NCBI GenBank assembly: GCA_015232465.1
Contig: JADFZO010000017.1
Coordinates: 1 to 43,517 of the forward strand
Origin: Desulfamplus sp.
GTDB taxonomy: Bacteria > Desulfobacterota > Desulfobacteria > Desulfobacterales > Desulfobacteraceae
DNA length: 43,517 nucleotides
Reading direction: 5' to 3'
The stretch's first letter is position 1, and every line of letters starts with the position of its first letter. The translations under genes were made by a program, and so were the position numbers. Under the pieces are notes generated by a model, which was not told the DNA's origin, did not search any database, and saw nothing but the letters and a program-made list of their open reading frames with translations. This document shows, in pieces, positions 1 through 8,606 of this stretch.

Positions 1-1550
1 TCTCCATTAAGAAAAGTAGGAAGAGCTGGGTCTATAAAAGATGTTAGCTCTAAATTTTTTGCTTTAGCACTTGGGAATAAAAACTCCGCTACATCATCAA
101 GTAAATTTTTTGGTTTAAAATCAATATATTCAAGCTCTATCTTTTTAGCCTCAATCTTTGAAAAATCGAGAATATCATTAATAATAGAGAGCAGAGATTC
201 AGCACTTGATAAGATTATCTCAGCGTAATTTCTCTGCCCATCTTGAAGTTGAGTCTCTAAAAGTAGCTTAGTTAGACCAATCACCCCATTCATTGGGGTT
301 CGTATCTCATGGCTCATGTTGGCAAGAAATTGGCTCTTAATTTTATTTGCCCGCTCTGCCTCAACAACTGCTTTTTGAATTGCACTATCGCGATTACGCA
401 AAGCACGGGTGGTTAAAACAGCAGCAAGGATAGATAAAAAGCAACTTATAAAAGATATTGAGACAAGTGCTGTAACTCCTGTTAATCTGCCTCTGCTCAC
501 AAGTTCTGCCTGACGGTGAAGGTTGTGCTGCACCTGATCCACGATCACCTCTATCTGTTGAGATAAGATTTTTGCCTCATCTCTGCCTTGATTGAGCAAA
601 GATAAGATGGCACGCTCCTTTTCAATCTCTTGTCGCCTTATGACAAATGGGTTTTGCTCCCCCTTTATCAGCTCTGAAAAGTTCTGCTCAATATTCTTTA
701 AATTTACACTTAAAACTGGATTTCGTTTAGATAGTTCGCCCTTATTAAACTCGTTTGATGCAAGTAAAAAGACATTAAAAGAGCGAGCAGCCCTATTTTC
801 AAGCGGGAATATATCTTCAGTAGAGTTTACGTGCATTGCCATATTTAAAAGGGTCATCAAAAGGGCACTCTCTGATTTAATATCAAGTGCTGTCTGAAGA
901 GGCTTTATTGATGCTTCTGTAAAATGGTTAAGAGCCTCTCTTAACTTCTCAATATCTTTGCTATTGTTATCAATCTCTTGGGTTACCATTCTGACTGTTC
1001 TTTTGCCAAGAAGTTTGGTCAAAGATGTTGTACCCCAAATAAGAGGACCTAAAGTGTCGTCAAGCTCTGCTTGAAGTTTTAAGAGATTATCCAACATATC
1101 CTCTCTGCTTTTACTTAAAGCAAGTTTCTCTTCAACCATCTTACGTAGATTGCCCTCAATTACCGATACACGCTCTAAACTCTTTTCAACCTCAGAGATA
1201 GTTTTATTATCGCCCATATTGTAAAGGCTTTGCAGATCGCTGTGGTTTTGTAGCATGTGCTTTTCAAATTCACTGTAAATCTCTTTTATATCATCATATT
1301 TTGAGGCAGCATTAAGTGCTGGAGCACTTGCAGCAATTAGAGCTGTTCTTTCAGAAAGACGCATAGCAGCAAGGGTTGCGGGAAAGGTCTTTTGCTCAGT
1401 TGTATTTATAACTTTTCCAAGACTGTAGAGCGTGTAGATACCAAATCCAGATGCAATAACAACAAGTATAAAAATAAATGCAAATGCTGCATTTAATTTG
1501 ATGTAAAAGCCCTCTGCCTCTTTGCTGGTAGGTGGTGAATCTATTTTCAT
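1..1550 (-). CDS. Sensor histidine kinase, TorS-like sensing region, 3' part missing
   Basis: Membrane histidine kinase, read from an ATG at 1550 to the left window edge (516 codons, no stop). A first membrane helix lies near residues 20-42, then a long helical extracytoplasmic region of about 310 residues, a second membrane helix around 360-385 and a HisKA dimerisation domain. The H-box reads [15 protein letters not shown] with the phospho-accepting His at residue 414. The ATPase domain, and any receiver or Hpt domain, would lie outside the window. The long helical sensing bundle resembles TorS-type hybrid kinases, which sense through a periplasmic binding protein. The gene starts 5 nt after the binding-protein gene stop at 1556, with no clear ribosome site of its own, so translational coupling is likely. 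Kinase identity is certain; the TorS resemblance is my inference. Confidence 0.88.
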   Translation of the reverse strand, partial: MKIDSPPTSKEAEGFYIKLNAAFAFIFILVVIASGFGIYTLYSLGKVINTTEQKTFPATLAAMRLSERTALIAASAPALNAASKYDDIKEIYSEFEKHMLQNHSDLQSLYNMGDNKTISEVEKSLERVSVIEGNLRKMVEEKLALSKSREDMLDNLLKLQAELDDTLGPLIWGTTSLTKLLGKRTVRMVTQEIDNNSKDIEKLREALNHFTEASIKPLQTALDIKSESALLMTLLNMAMHVNSTEDIFPLENRAARSFNVFLLASNEFNKGELSKRNPVLSVNLKNIEQNFSELIKGEQNPFVIRRQEIEKERAILSLLNQGRDEAKILSQQIEVIVDQVQHNLHRQAELVSRGRLTGVTALVSISFISCFLSILAAVLTTRALRNRDSAIQKAVVEAERANKIKSQFLANMSHEIRTPMNGVIGLTKLLLETQLQDGQRNYAEIILSSAESLLSIINDILDFSKIEAKKIELEYIDFKPKNLLDDVAEFLFPSAKAKNLELTSFIDPALPTFLNG

Positions 1551-1555
1551 TCTAT

Positions 1556-2536
1556 TTAAAAAAGCCCATTATTTTTTAAAATTTCTTCTGCATTGGTTGA
1601 ATCTATAACCATTGTGGGCAATATAACATTTGGCGGGATACTTTGCCCTTTAAGCAGCTTTATTGCCTGACGAATCCCTTCTGCCCCTGGTGTCATATAT
1701 AGAAATGTTGCTGTCAATTGTTTTTCATAAACCCACTTTACCCCTTCAGCAGGGATTCCATCAATTCCAAGAAATATAATCTCTTTTTCTCTGCCCATAT
1801 CTTTTGCAGCAAGATAAGCTCCGTAAGCCATAGGATCGTTGTGTGCATAGACAAGATCGATCTTATCAAACTTATCAAGAGCCTCTGCCATGATGTCATA
1901 GGCTAAATCTTGCTTCCAATCCCCATCTTTTGGGGTGTTGATAATTTTGATTCCAGCCTCTTGAGATATGGGATCCATAAATCCAGAGTGTCTATCTTGT
2001 GCAGGAGTCGCAGCCATTCCTCCCCATATCTCAACAATATTTCCCTTAGCCTTGCCCTTGCCTCCAAGATGCTCAACTGCGTATTCTCCAGCAGTTCTGC
2101 CAATAAGCTGATTATCTCCGCCTATAAATTGGGTATAGTTTTTGTTTGCAAGATCGCGATCAAGCACAATAACTGGAATCTTGCGATCCATAGCCTTATT
2201 GACCACTGGAGTTAAGGCATCAGCAACTTTAGGGGAGATTAGAATCAGATCAACTTTACGCGATATAAACTCCTCAACATCTGCAATCTGCTTTTTTTCA
2301 TCATCAAGACCATCTCGAACAATAAGATCAATCTCAGGATACTTTTCAGCCTCAATGCGAAGCTCTTTGTTAAATAGCAATCTCCAAGGCTCTGTGATTG
2401 TTGCTTGCGAAAAGCCAATTGTGTATTTTTGTTTTGCTTCAGATGCAAAACAGTTGCTAACTGGTGTAATTTCACAATTTGCAAATATATAAACAGCAAC
2501 AGACATTAAACTAAACAGAAATATTTTTATATTCAT
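1556..2536 (-). CDS. Periplasmic binding protein, LacI/ribose-binding type (Peripla_BP_4)
   Basis: Secreted type-I periplasmic binding protein of about 326 residues. It has a hydrophobic N-terminal signal (residues 1 to about 20), and the mature fold begins near TIGFSQ. Typical ribose-binding-protein features are visible: an ISPKVADAL-like segment, IPVIVLDRD, a [14 protein letters not shown] segment and a hinge region with [11 protein letters not shown]. Such proteins bind sugars or similar small ligands for ABC transporters or, as TorT does, present a signal to a kinase. No permease or ATPase gene flanks it; instead a sensor kinase starts 5 nt downstream. I place the start at the ATG at 2536 because AAGGAG sits 9 nt upstream. 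An in-frame TTG two codons earlier lies too close to that site. Ligand unknown. Confidence 0.85.
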   Translation of the reverse strand: MNIKIFLFSLMSVAVYIFANCEITPVSNCFASEAKQKYTIGFSQATITEPWRLLFNKELRIEAEKYPEIDLIVRDGLDDEKKQIADVEEFISRKVDLILISPKVADALTPVVNKAMDRKIPVIVLDRDLANKNYTQFIGGDNQLIGRTAGEYAVEHLGGKGKAKGNIVEIWGGMAATPAQDRHSGFMDPISQEAGIKIINTPKDGDWKQDLAYDIMAEALDKFDKIDLVYAHNDPMAYGAYLAAKDMGREKEIIFLGIDGIPAEGVKWVYEKQLTATFLYMTPGAEGIRQAIKLLKGQSIPPNVILPTMVIDSTNAEEILKNNGLF

Positions 2537-2572
2537 AATCAATTTCTCCTTATATTTTTTTTGTTAAATGAA

Positions 2573-4063
2573 TTAGTTAGCTAAACCCATTGATGCTCTG
2601 TATATCTTTTTTTGACTATCTCGACCAATTGAGTCAGTTATCTTTTCCCACTCATCTGCAACCTTATCCATTCCATTTTTTATCTCTGATCTGCCGTTAA
2701 TGATATTTGTTAGTTCAGATTCAAGAACCCTGATGTAGTCGTTATAACCTAAAACACGTAAATCAAGGGCAGCATGTGGCGAATCAAGGCTCTCTTTTAA
2801 GACATTTAAAAATTCAGATGCGGCACGAGGCGAAAAAGCCTTAGACCACTCATCAATTGCAAAAAAGTGGGAGTATCTGTATGGATTAACTCCAGTTCCA
2901 CTCTTTACAACATCGTGCAGGCTATTTTCAGGGTTTGAGAACCACATAATGTAATCCCAAGCAGCATCTTTGTTTTTGCTATTTTCAGGCACACTTGCAA
3001 CCCATCCTCCAAATGCAAGAAATGGGGCTTGAAAGAGATTTTTTTGAGCCTCCCACTTGTTAGTTTTGATATTCCATATCTCTTTTGTGCCGGGCAACAC
3101 AAAATAGCCAACATTATCAACAATTTTTGAGATTTTAGGGTCAGCAGATATTTGGGCAGTATCTCCCCAATCAAGAGCCATTGCACTCTTTCCCTCAACA
3201 AAAGCCATACGGCTATCAACAATGTTGTAGTTTATAGCATCTGGAGGACAAAATTTTAAAATATCAACATATTCAGTAAGAGCACGTATCCAACCCTCAT
3301 TGTTTACCTGTGCTCTCATTGTATCTGGATCAAAAAATTGGCTACCTGGGTTATCAGGGTGGTTTACATAGGCAGATACTCGGCTAAATAGATCCCAATA
3401 AGATTGACCTCCGTATGCAAATGGCTCTGATGTTCCATAAAATTTATTAGCTGGGGAGGTGAAAAACTCAGCAATATCTCGATATTCTCTCCAAGTTTGG
3501 GGCGGTGCAAGCTCATATCCATACTTTTGTTTAAATCCATTTCTGTTAGCAGGATCAGCAAAAAGGTCTTTACGGTAATATCCATTAAAAAGGTCACCAT
3601 CAATGGTAACTGCAATCCATTTTCCCTCCCAAAGCATAAGCCTTTCACGGTATGTTGTGTGAACATCATCAAAAATCTCACTCTTTGTAAGCTCAATAGG
3701 CAGCGGTGAGAGATAGTCGTGATAATCTCCAACCCAAGAAGATGCGTATAAAATTACATCAAAGTTAGATGGCGTTTTAGCAATCCCATTTTTTAGAGCA
3801 TTATACAAATCTCCAAATTGATACTTTTTAACAACAGCTTTTGCCCCTGTTTTTGCCTCCCAACTCTTTGCGTGTTCAGTTGCAGGGCTGCCAATTGCTG
3901 GTGCATCTTGAACACCTATCACTATTGTGGTTGAGGAAAAATCGATCTCACCCGCTATTGCATTTAGTGAAGATAGAGCAACAGAGCCAATCAGAGATGT
4001 GATTAGCAGCATAAAGATTGCTGTTAAGATAAAAATATTGGATTTTATTCTATATTTTACCAT
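2573..4063 (-). CDS. Extracellular solute-binding protein, family 1
   Basis: Periplasmic substrate-binding protein of 496 residues, the size of sugar-type family 1 binding proteins. The N terminus is a signal peptide with a hydrophobic stretch at about residues 10-33 and a likely cleavage after AIA near residue 37. The body contains recognisable SBP_bac_1 segments: YELAPPQTWREY in the first lobe, GKSAMALDWGD in the middle, and FGGWVASVPENSKNKDAAWDYIMW in two lobes toward the C terminus. The start ATG at 4063 follows AAAGGAGT closely. It is the first gene of a three-gene set with a second binding protein (36 nt gap) and a sensor kinase. With no transport genes nearby, I infer ligand sensing rather than, or as well as, uptake. 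Confidence 0.86.
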   Translation of the reverse strand: MVKYRIKSNIFILTAIFMLLITSLIGSVALSSLNAIAGEIDFSSTTIVIGVQDAPAIGSPATEHAKSWEAKTGAKAVVKKYQFGDLYNALKNGIAKTPSNFDVILYASSWVGDYHDYLSPLPIELTKSEIFDDVHTTYRERLMLWEGKWIAVTIDGDLFNGYYRKDLFADPANRNGFKQKYGYELAPPQTWREYRDIAEFFTSPANKFYGTSEPFAYGGQSYWDLFSRVSAYVNHPDNPGSQFFDPDTMRAQVNNEGWIRALTEYVDILKFCPPDAINYNIVDSRMAFVEGKSAMALDWGDTAQISADPKISKIVDNVGYFVLPGTKEIWNIKTNKWEAQKNLFQAPFLAFGGWVASVPENSKNKDAAWDYIMWFSNPENSLHDVVKSGTGVNPYRYSHFFAIDEWSKAFSPRAASEFLNVLKESLDSPHAALDLRVLGYNDYIRVLESELTNIINGRSEIKNGMDKVADEWEKITDSIGRDSQKKIYRASMGLAN

Positions 4064-4178
4064 TTAATACTCCTTTATTAGCTTTTAAAATGTCAATAAT
4101 AGAAACAAGTAATATTTATTTTTTATAATTTTATTCCAATATAGATTAAAGATGCAGATAAAATCAACAAAATAGCTA

Positions 4179-4207
4179 TTGACAAGATATGAGCTATTGC
4201 TTATTAT
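4179..4207 (+). promoter_or_regulatory. Sigma-70-type promoter for the ORP-like cluster
   Basis: TTGACA at 4179-4184 and TATTAT at 4202-4207 are separated by exactly 17 bp, about 65 nt before the first ATG at 4272. An 8-bp direct repeat AGCTATTG (4174-4181 and 4192-4199) brackets the -35 element, and a 12-bp palindrome (4201-4212) overlaps the -10, so a repressor or activator could bind here. Not tested. Confidence 0.6.
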
Positions 4208-4271
4208 AATAATGAGCATAAACTTGTTATATTAATGCTCTAAAAATTTAAAAATTTTAAGGATAAACAAT

Positions 4272-5150
4272 ATGATAATTACAGTAGCAAGCGGTAAAGG
4301 TGGAACAGGCAAGACAACAGTTGCTGTAAATCTTGCAACCATAGCAGCAGAAAAAGGGTCAGTTGAGCTTTTTGACTGCGATGTTGAAGAGCCAAATGCC
4401 CACCTATTTGTTAAGCCTCAAAATATCACCAAAAAAGAGGTCTCAACCATGATCCCATCGGTTGATATTGCTCTTTGTAATTTATGTCAAGAGTGCGAAA
4501 AAATATGCCGTTTTAGTGCAATTAATATTGTTGCAAAAAAGATTATGGTATTTGCTGATATGTGCCACTCATGCAAAGGCTGCCTTATGGTCTGCCCAAC
4601 TGGTGCAATTTCAGAGGGTGCTCGTCAGCTTGGTTCAGTTCTTACTGGTTATAGCAAACAGGGCTTTAAACTGACATGGGGAGAGCTAAGGGTTGGTGAG
4701 GCTATGTCTCCCCCCTTAATTAAAAAGGTTAAAGATGAGATTAACAATTTATATAATTTAATATCAATAGTTGATGCCCCGCCCGGTACATCGTGCCCTG
4801 CTATTACAACGCTTCGTGATTCTGATTTTGCCCTGCTTGTTGCTGAAGAGACCCCTTTTGGTCTTAATGATCTTACTTTAACTGTTGAGGGGCTTAAAAA
4901 ACTTGGTGTTCCAATGGCAATTGTGATCAATAGAGCAGAAGAGTCAAAGGGGATTATTGATGACTATGCAGAGCATGAAAATATTGAGATTTTAGGGAAA
5001 ATTCCATTTAGCAAAGAGGCTGCTAAAATCTGCTCAAAGGGGCTATTTTTGGTTGAGGAGATGGCTGAAATAAGGGCAATTTTTCAAAAAATCTATCAAA
5101 AAATCTATTGCAAAATTGTAAAAACTGAAAATAAAGGGGAGATAAAATGA
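4272..5150 (+). CDS. MinD-superfamily P-loop ATPase with inserted 2x[4Fe-4S] ferredoxin domain (ORP-cluster type)
   Basis: Cytoplasmic ATPase of 292 residues. A deviant Walker A motif (KGGTGKTT, residues 9-16) opens the protein. A bacterial ferredoxin insertion follows, with two CxxCxxCxxxC sets at Cys69/72/75/79 and Cys98/101/104/108. The MinD fold then resumes with DAPPGTSCP. This architecture is known from the Mrp/MinD-like ATPases of the Desulfovibrio vulgaris orange-protein operons and from related clusters in anaerobes, where it is thought to serve metal-cluster handling or positioning. It overlaps the next gene by 4 nt (ATGA), so the pair is translationally coupled. The ATG at 4272 follows AAGGAT. 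Domain assignment is firm; biochemical role is inferred. Confidence 0.9.
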   Translation: MIITVASGKGGTGKTTVAVNLATIAAEKGSVELFDCDVEEPNAHLFVKPQNITKKEVSTMIPSVDIALCNLCQECEKICRFSAINIVAKKIMVFADMCHSCKGCLMVCPTGAISEGARQLGSVLTGYSKQGFKLTWGELRVGEAMSPPLIKKVKDEINNLYNLISIVDAPPGTSCPAITTLRDSDFALLVAEETPFGLNDLTLTVEGLKKLGVPMAIVINRAEESKGIIDDYAEHENIEILGKIPFSKEAAKICSKGLFLVEEMAEIRAIFQKIYQKIYCKIVKTENKGEIK

Positions 5151-6061
5151 GAGAGCTAACCATCATAAGTGGTAAAGGTGGAACAGGAAAGACCAGCATA
5201 ACAGCCTCTATCGCCTCCCTTGCTGAAAATAGAGTTGTTATTGATGCTGATGTTGATGCTGCAAACCTTTTTTTAACACTTGAGCATAAACTTATAGAAA
5301 AAGAGCCTTTTCAGGGGGGGCACAAGGCTCGCATAGATATAGATAGCTGTGTTGGTTGTGCTGAATGCCTCAATCGCTGTCAGTTTGATGCTGTTTTTGA
5401 GAAGTTAGATCAAGATAAAAAACCTACTGGTAAATTTTCAATTGATCCCATCTCATGCGAAGGTTGCGGAGTTTGTGCCCATTTTTGTCCAACTGGTGCA
5501 ATTTTGTTTGAGCGTCAAATTTGCGGCGAAAAATATATCTCAACAACTGCAAATGGTCCAATGGTTCACGCAAGACTTGGTATTGCTGAGGAGAACTCTG
5601 GATTGCTTGTAAGCCAACTGCGTCAAAGGGCAAGAGAGATTGCCAAAAAGCAAAAAATCCCTTTAATTATAACAGATGGACCGCCCGGCATTGGTTGCCC
5701 TGTTATTGCATCAATAAGCAATGCTGATGCCCTGCTTGTTGTTACTGAACCAACCATATCTGGTATGCACGATATGCAAAGAGTTATAAGACTTGGCAGA
5801 CAGATGAATGCTGCAATCTATCTTTGCATAAACAAAGCTGATTTAAATATTGAGGCATCAGAAAAGATAAAAGAGTTTTGTAACCACAACAAAATTAAAT
5901 TTGCAGGAGAGATTCCATTTGATAGGGCTGTTGTGGAATCTATGAAGATGGGTCAAAGCCTTGTTACATACTCTCCTGATAGTGAGGCATCTAAAGCTGT
6001 AAAACTGGTTTGGAAAAATGTTGTGGAGTTTATGGGCGATCTAAAAGAGCGGTTAATCTAA
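5147..6061 (+). CDS. Second MinD-superfamily ATPase with ferredoxin domain (ORP-cluster type)
   Basis: Paralogue of the preceding gene, 304 residues. Walker A is GKGGTGKTS (residues 9-17). The inserted ferredoxin domain has Cys68/71/74/78 and Cys104/107/110/114, with a longer linker between the two cluster motifs than in its partner. DGPPGIGCP marks the later nucleotide-binding loop. In characterised ORP operons two such ATPases are co-expressed and are proposed to work as a pair, possibly a heterodimer. The start ATG overlaps the upstream stop (ATGA at 5147-5150). A short gap of about 40 nt with a strong ribosome site leads into the ORP-like gene. Role inferred from family and neighbours. 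Confidence 0.9.
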   Translation: MRELTIISGKGGTGKTSITASIASLAENRVVIDADVDAANLFLTLEHKLIEKEPFQGGHKARIDIDSCVGCAECLNRCQFDAVFEKLDQDKKPTGKFSIDPISCEGCGVCAHFCPTGAILFERQICGEKYISTTANGPMVHARLGIAEENSGLLVSQLRQRAREIAKKQKIPLIITDGPPGIGCPVIASISNADALLVVTEPTISGMHDMQRVIRLGRQMNAAIYLCINKADLNIEASEKIKEFCNHNKIKFAGEIPFDRAVVESMKMGQSLVTYSPDSEASKAVKLVWKNVVEFMGDLKERLI

Positions 6062-6103
6062 CAAGATAAATATTGATTTAAAATTGTTTTAAAGGAGGTA
6101 CCA

Positions 6104-6466
6104 ATGAAAGTAGCAGTATCATCAAGCGGAGAGAGCCTTGATTCTGAGATTGATTTACGGTTTGGAAGGGCATCATACTTTTTGATTGTTGAGACAGATA
6201 CCCTTGATTTTGAGGTAAAGCCAAATGAGCAAAATATGGATCTACCACAAGGAGCTGGAATTCAGGCTGGTAAAACTGTTGTAAATTGCGGGGTTGAGGC
6301 AATCATTACAGGCAACTGCGGACCAAAGGCGTACAATGTTCTTGAGTCTGCTGGTGTCAAGGTGGTTACTGGAGTTAATGGAACTGTAAAAGAGGTTTTG
6401 GAAAAATTTAAAAAAGGTGAGCTTCAATATTCAGTATCAGCAAATGTTGAGGGTCATTGGGTCTAA
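6104..6466 (+). CDS. ORP/NifX-like metal-cluster-binding protein
   Basis: Small cytoplasmic protein of 120 residues with the fold of the dinitrogenase iron-molybdenum cofactor (NifB/NifX) family. It opens with MKVAVSSSGE, then DLRFGRASYF, and carries AIITGNCGPKAYNVLE and a GVKVVTGVNGTVKEVL-type end. The length matches orange protein (ORP) of Desulfovibrio, which binds a Mo-Cu sulfide cluster. The translation signal is near-perfect (AAAGGAGGT at 6091-6099, ATG at 6104), suggesting higher expression than the ATPases. There are no nif structural genes in the window, so I read it as ORP-type rather than nitrogen fixation. Metal content cannot be seen from sequence. Confidence 0.82.
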   Translation: MKVAVSSSGESLDSEIDLRFGRASYFLIVETDTLDFEVKPNEQNMDLPQGAGIQAGKTVVNCGVEAIITGNCGPKAYNVLESAGVKVVTGVNGTVKEVLEKFKKGELQYSVSANVEGHWV

Positions 6467-6523
6467 TTTTTATATCAATTTTTAAGGTGTTAAATTTTAA
6501 GTTAAACAGATGAGGAAAATATT

Positions 6524-6886
6524 ATGAAATTTGCAATACCTATGGCAATGGGTAAATTAACGGCACATTTTGGACACTGCAAAGAGTTCTGTTTTGTTAC
6601 AACTGAAGATCAAAAGGTAAAAAATAGAGAGGTTCTTGTGCCTCCACCACATGAACCGGGCGTGCTTCCAAAGTGGCTGCACGATCACGGCATTAATGTT
6701 GTTATTGCTGGTGGTATGGGGCATAAAGCACAAGAGCTTTTTTCACAGGCTGGTATAAAGGTTATTACTGGTGCTCCAGTAGAAGCACCTGAAAAGTTGG
6801 TTGCTGATTATCTTGCAAACTCGCTTGTAACTGGCGAAAATGTTTGTGGGCATGATCCAAACTCTGCTTGCAACCATAACCATTAA
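6524..6886 (+). CDS. NifX/NifB-family protein with Cys/His-rich tail
   Basis: Second 120-residue NifX-like protein of the cluster. The N terminus MKFAIPMAMGKLTAHFGHC is typical of the subgroup with a FGHC motif, and GGMGHKAQELF and GAPVEAPEKLV follow. It ends in a metal-ligand-rich tail, VCGHDPNSACNHNH, which the ORP-like neighbour lacks. Such tails may bind or deliver metal; this is inference. It lies 57 nt after the ORP-like gene and is read in the same direction, so it is probably the last gene of the operon. An inverted repeat sits about 20 nt past its stop. Confidence 0.82.
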   Translation: MKFAIPMAMGKLTAHFGHCKEFCFVTTEDQKVKNREVLVPPPHEPGVLPKWLHDHGINVVIAGGMGHKAQELFSQAGIKVITGAPVEAPEKLVADYLANSLVTGENVCGHDPNSACNHNH

Positions 6887-6904
6887 TTGTATTGATTTTA
6901 CATC

Positions 6905-6928
6905 AGAGACGCACCATCGTGCGTCTCT
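6905..6928. repeat. Perfect hairpin, REP-like (AGAGACGCAC / GTGCGTCTCT)
   Basis: A 10-bp perfect inverted repeat with a 4-nt loop (CATC), in the gap between two convergent genes. It is much more GC-rich than its surroundings and lacks a long T tract, so it looks like a dispersed REP-like palindrome as much as a terminator. A hairpin of similar style occupies the convergent gap at 33947-33972. Confidence 0.6.
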
Positions 6929-7733
6929 ACATCGCCTCACCTTCAAGAGCACCTTTTTTATCAGTTCTTATAAGTGTTAAACCTAAAAGCCCATCCTCTT
7001 TTAAGACACGCCCATCATCATCAAGCCAAGTAAAGAGGTTTAAACCTTTAAATGATAGCGACACTTTTTGTGCTAAAATCTCTTTTCCATCAATATTGAC
7101 ACTCTCTTTAGCCTCAATCTTTACAGTTGCAGGTATCTGTCCAAGTGTTGATGGATCAAATATAAAGAGCACCATCTCATCACCTTGTTTAAGACCTGAT
7201 GCCAATGTTGCCTGAATTATTCCTGATGTCAGATATGGGCGATTTTCAAGAGGTATCTCAATTGTGCTATCTTTTTTATCTGAAGAAGAGTTAGAAACCA
7301 AAGAGTTATTATTTTTAATAATTATGGTATTGCCTTTGATCTCGCCATTTAAAGATAGGTTAAAGCTACCTGATGCAATTTTAAAATCAAATACTTGGAC
7401 TGCAAAATCCATATCAGTTGTGCTTTTGGACTCAATATCAACCTTTTGAGCTAAACCCATTGTGTTTAGCTTCATCACACTCTTTTCATTGATGTTGTAG
7501 CCTTGTCTCAATTTCTTGATGGTTCTATGGGTAAACCCTATCTTTTTTGAATTTTGGTAAATATTCATCCAAGATTCATCATATTTTGTAGCTTTTAAGA
7601 GCCAATTAGAGCTATTGCCAACCTGTTTAAATGTGCCATTGTAGAGCGTAACCCTATAAACCATAATAGAGACAAATAAAATGGTTGAGAGGGTCGCACC
7701 AATTAAAAATGGTCTATTTTTATGAAGTCGCAC
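6927..7733 (-). CDS. Membrane-anchored protein of unknown function
   Basis: I do not recognise the family with confidence. Read from a GTG at 7733 it is 268 residues: a short basic start (VRLHKNRP read as Met), one hydrophobic helix near residues 8-26, then a soluble, mainly beta-type domain. ESWMNIYQNSKKIGFTH and IEIPLENRPYLTSGI are its most distinctive segments. A downstream part contains IDGKEILAQKVSL and WLDDDGRVLKE, reminiscent of envelope proteins with repeated strands. The frame is open further upstream, to 7892, but that part lies inside the preceding gene. The GTG gives a 14-nt overlap with the rhodanese gene stop at 7720, and this coupling suggests joint expression. Likely anchored in the inner membrane facing the periplasm (inference). 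Confidence 0.6.
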   Translation of the reverse strand: MRLHKNRPFLIGATLSTILFVSIMVYRVTLYNGTFKQVGNSSNWLLKATKYDESWMNIYQNSKKIGFTHRTIKKLRQGYNINEKSVMKLNTMGLAQKVDIESKSTTDMDFAVQVFDFKIASGSFNLSLNGEIKGNTIIIKNNNSLVSNSSSDKKDSTIEIPLENRPYLTSGIIQATLASGLKQGDEMVLFIFDPSTLGQIPATVKIEAKESVNIDGKEILAQKVSLSFKGLNLFTWLDDDGRVLKEDGLLGLTLIRTDKKGALEGEAM

Positions 7734-8577
7734 GCTCAAGAGCCTTAATAAGAGTATCCATGTGAGATTTTTCAGCTTGCGAAAGTGAGTAAAAGGCATC
7801 TTTAAGAGAGCCATTATCAACTCTTTCTGATATGACCCTGTAAAGATCAAACGCCCGATACTCCATTGAAATCGCAACTTCAAGAATATCAATATTTTGA
7901 TCTTTAGTCCTATTCTCTATAAGTTTAACCATCTCATCAAAGGTTGCACCCCCTTCAAGAATATCGCCTTTTAATTTTTCATAAAGAGTGTCAAATTCAG
8001 AGAAAACTTGATCATTTGGCAAAATCTTTTTTAAATGGGAGTAGATAAGTTTTGCGTGTCCAAGCTCTCCATCTCTTGCATTTTTGATAACTTCAACCAT
8101 AGAGTCTCCACCATTATTTGAAGGAGATTTATTAAAATTAGCATCTAAATCAAAATGGTTAAGTATATGCTCGTAAAACCTAAAAGCACCTTTTTCTAAA
8201 TTTATGGCATCTAAAAGTGTCTCATGCAGCTCTTTATTTAGATCAAAAGTTTTAAAACATGGAAGACCACTAACTGTGATCCCCTGCCAACCCAATATAC
8301 CACCTTCAAGAGTGTATATATCTTTTTTTGACTCATTGAAAAAGTCCGCTGTAATGGCTGCTGCTTTAGAGCGAATACCGCTTCTGCAATAGAAGATTAG
8401 ATTCTTTTCAGGAAGCTCCTCTACCTGCTCCTCAAACTCATTTAATGGAAGAATTATTGAGCCTGAGATGTGGCTCTCTTCATACTCATTAGGCTGCCTT
8501 ACATCAATTAAAAGATAGCTCTTTTCATGCTCTTTTTCTCTATATTCACGTAACTCATCAGCAGTCATTGATTTCAT
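7720..8577 (-). CDS. Rhodanese-ferritin-like fusion protein
   Basis: Protein of 285 residues in two parts. Residues 1 to about 110 form a rhodanese domain (LLIDVRQPNEYEESHISGS) with the active-site loop CRSGIR and catalytic Cys64, as in single-domain sulfurtransferases. After a linker, the rest is a ferritin/rubrerythrin-like four-helix domain with EKGAFRFYEH, DGELGHAK, MEYRAFDLY and QAEKSHM, which supply Glu and ExxH-type ligands for a diiron site. No rubredoxin-like CxxC pair is present. Fusions of this type occur in anaerobes and are linked to sulfur transfer and peroxide or oxygen defence, but the exact reaction is not known. GAGGG lies upstream of the ATG at 8577. Confidence 0.85.
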   Translation of the reverse strand: MKSMTADELREYREKEHEKSYLLIDVRQPNEYEESHISGSIILPLNEFEEQVEELPEKNLIFYCRSGIRSKAAAITADFFNESKKDIYTLEGGILGWQGITVSGLPCFKTFDLNKELHETLLDAINLEKGAFRFYEHILNHFDLDANFNKSPSNNGGDSMVEVIKNARDGELGHAKLIYSHLKKILPNDQVFSEFDTLYEKLKGDILEGGATFDEMVKLIENRTKDQNIDILEVAISMEYRAFDLYRVISERVDNGSLKDAFYSLSQAEKSHMDTLIKALERATS

Positions 8578-8606
8578 TTAAAATTCCCTCACTCTTAAGT
8601 AAACAG

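Noticed and set aside
592-897. Open frame of 101 codons on the plus strand
   Set aside because: It lies wholly inside the minus-strand sensor kinase gene, which is open with HisKA motifs in frame; the plus frame has no recognisable protein features.
4272-6886. Nitrogen-fixation (nif) cluster
   Set aside because: NifX-like domains alone are not nif genes; no nifHDKENB is present, and the ferredoxin-MinD ATPases point to the ORP type.
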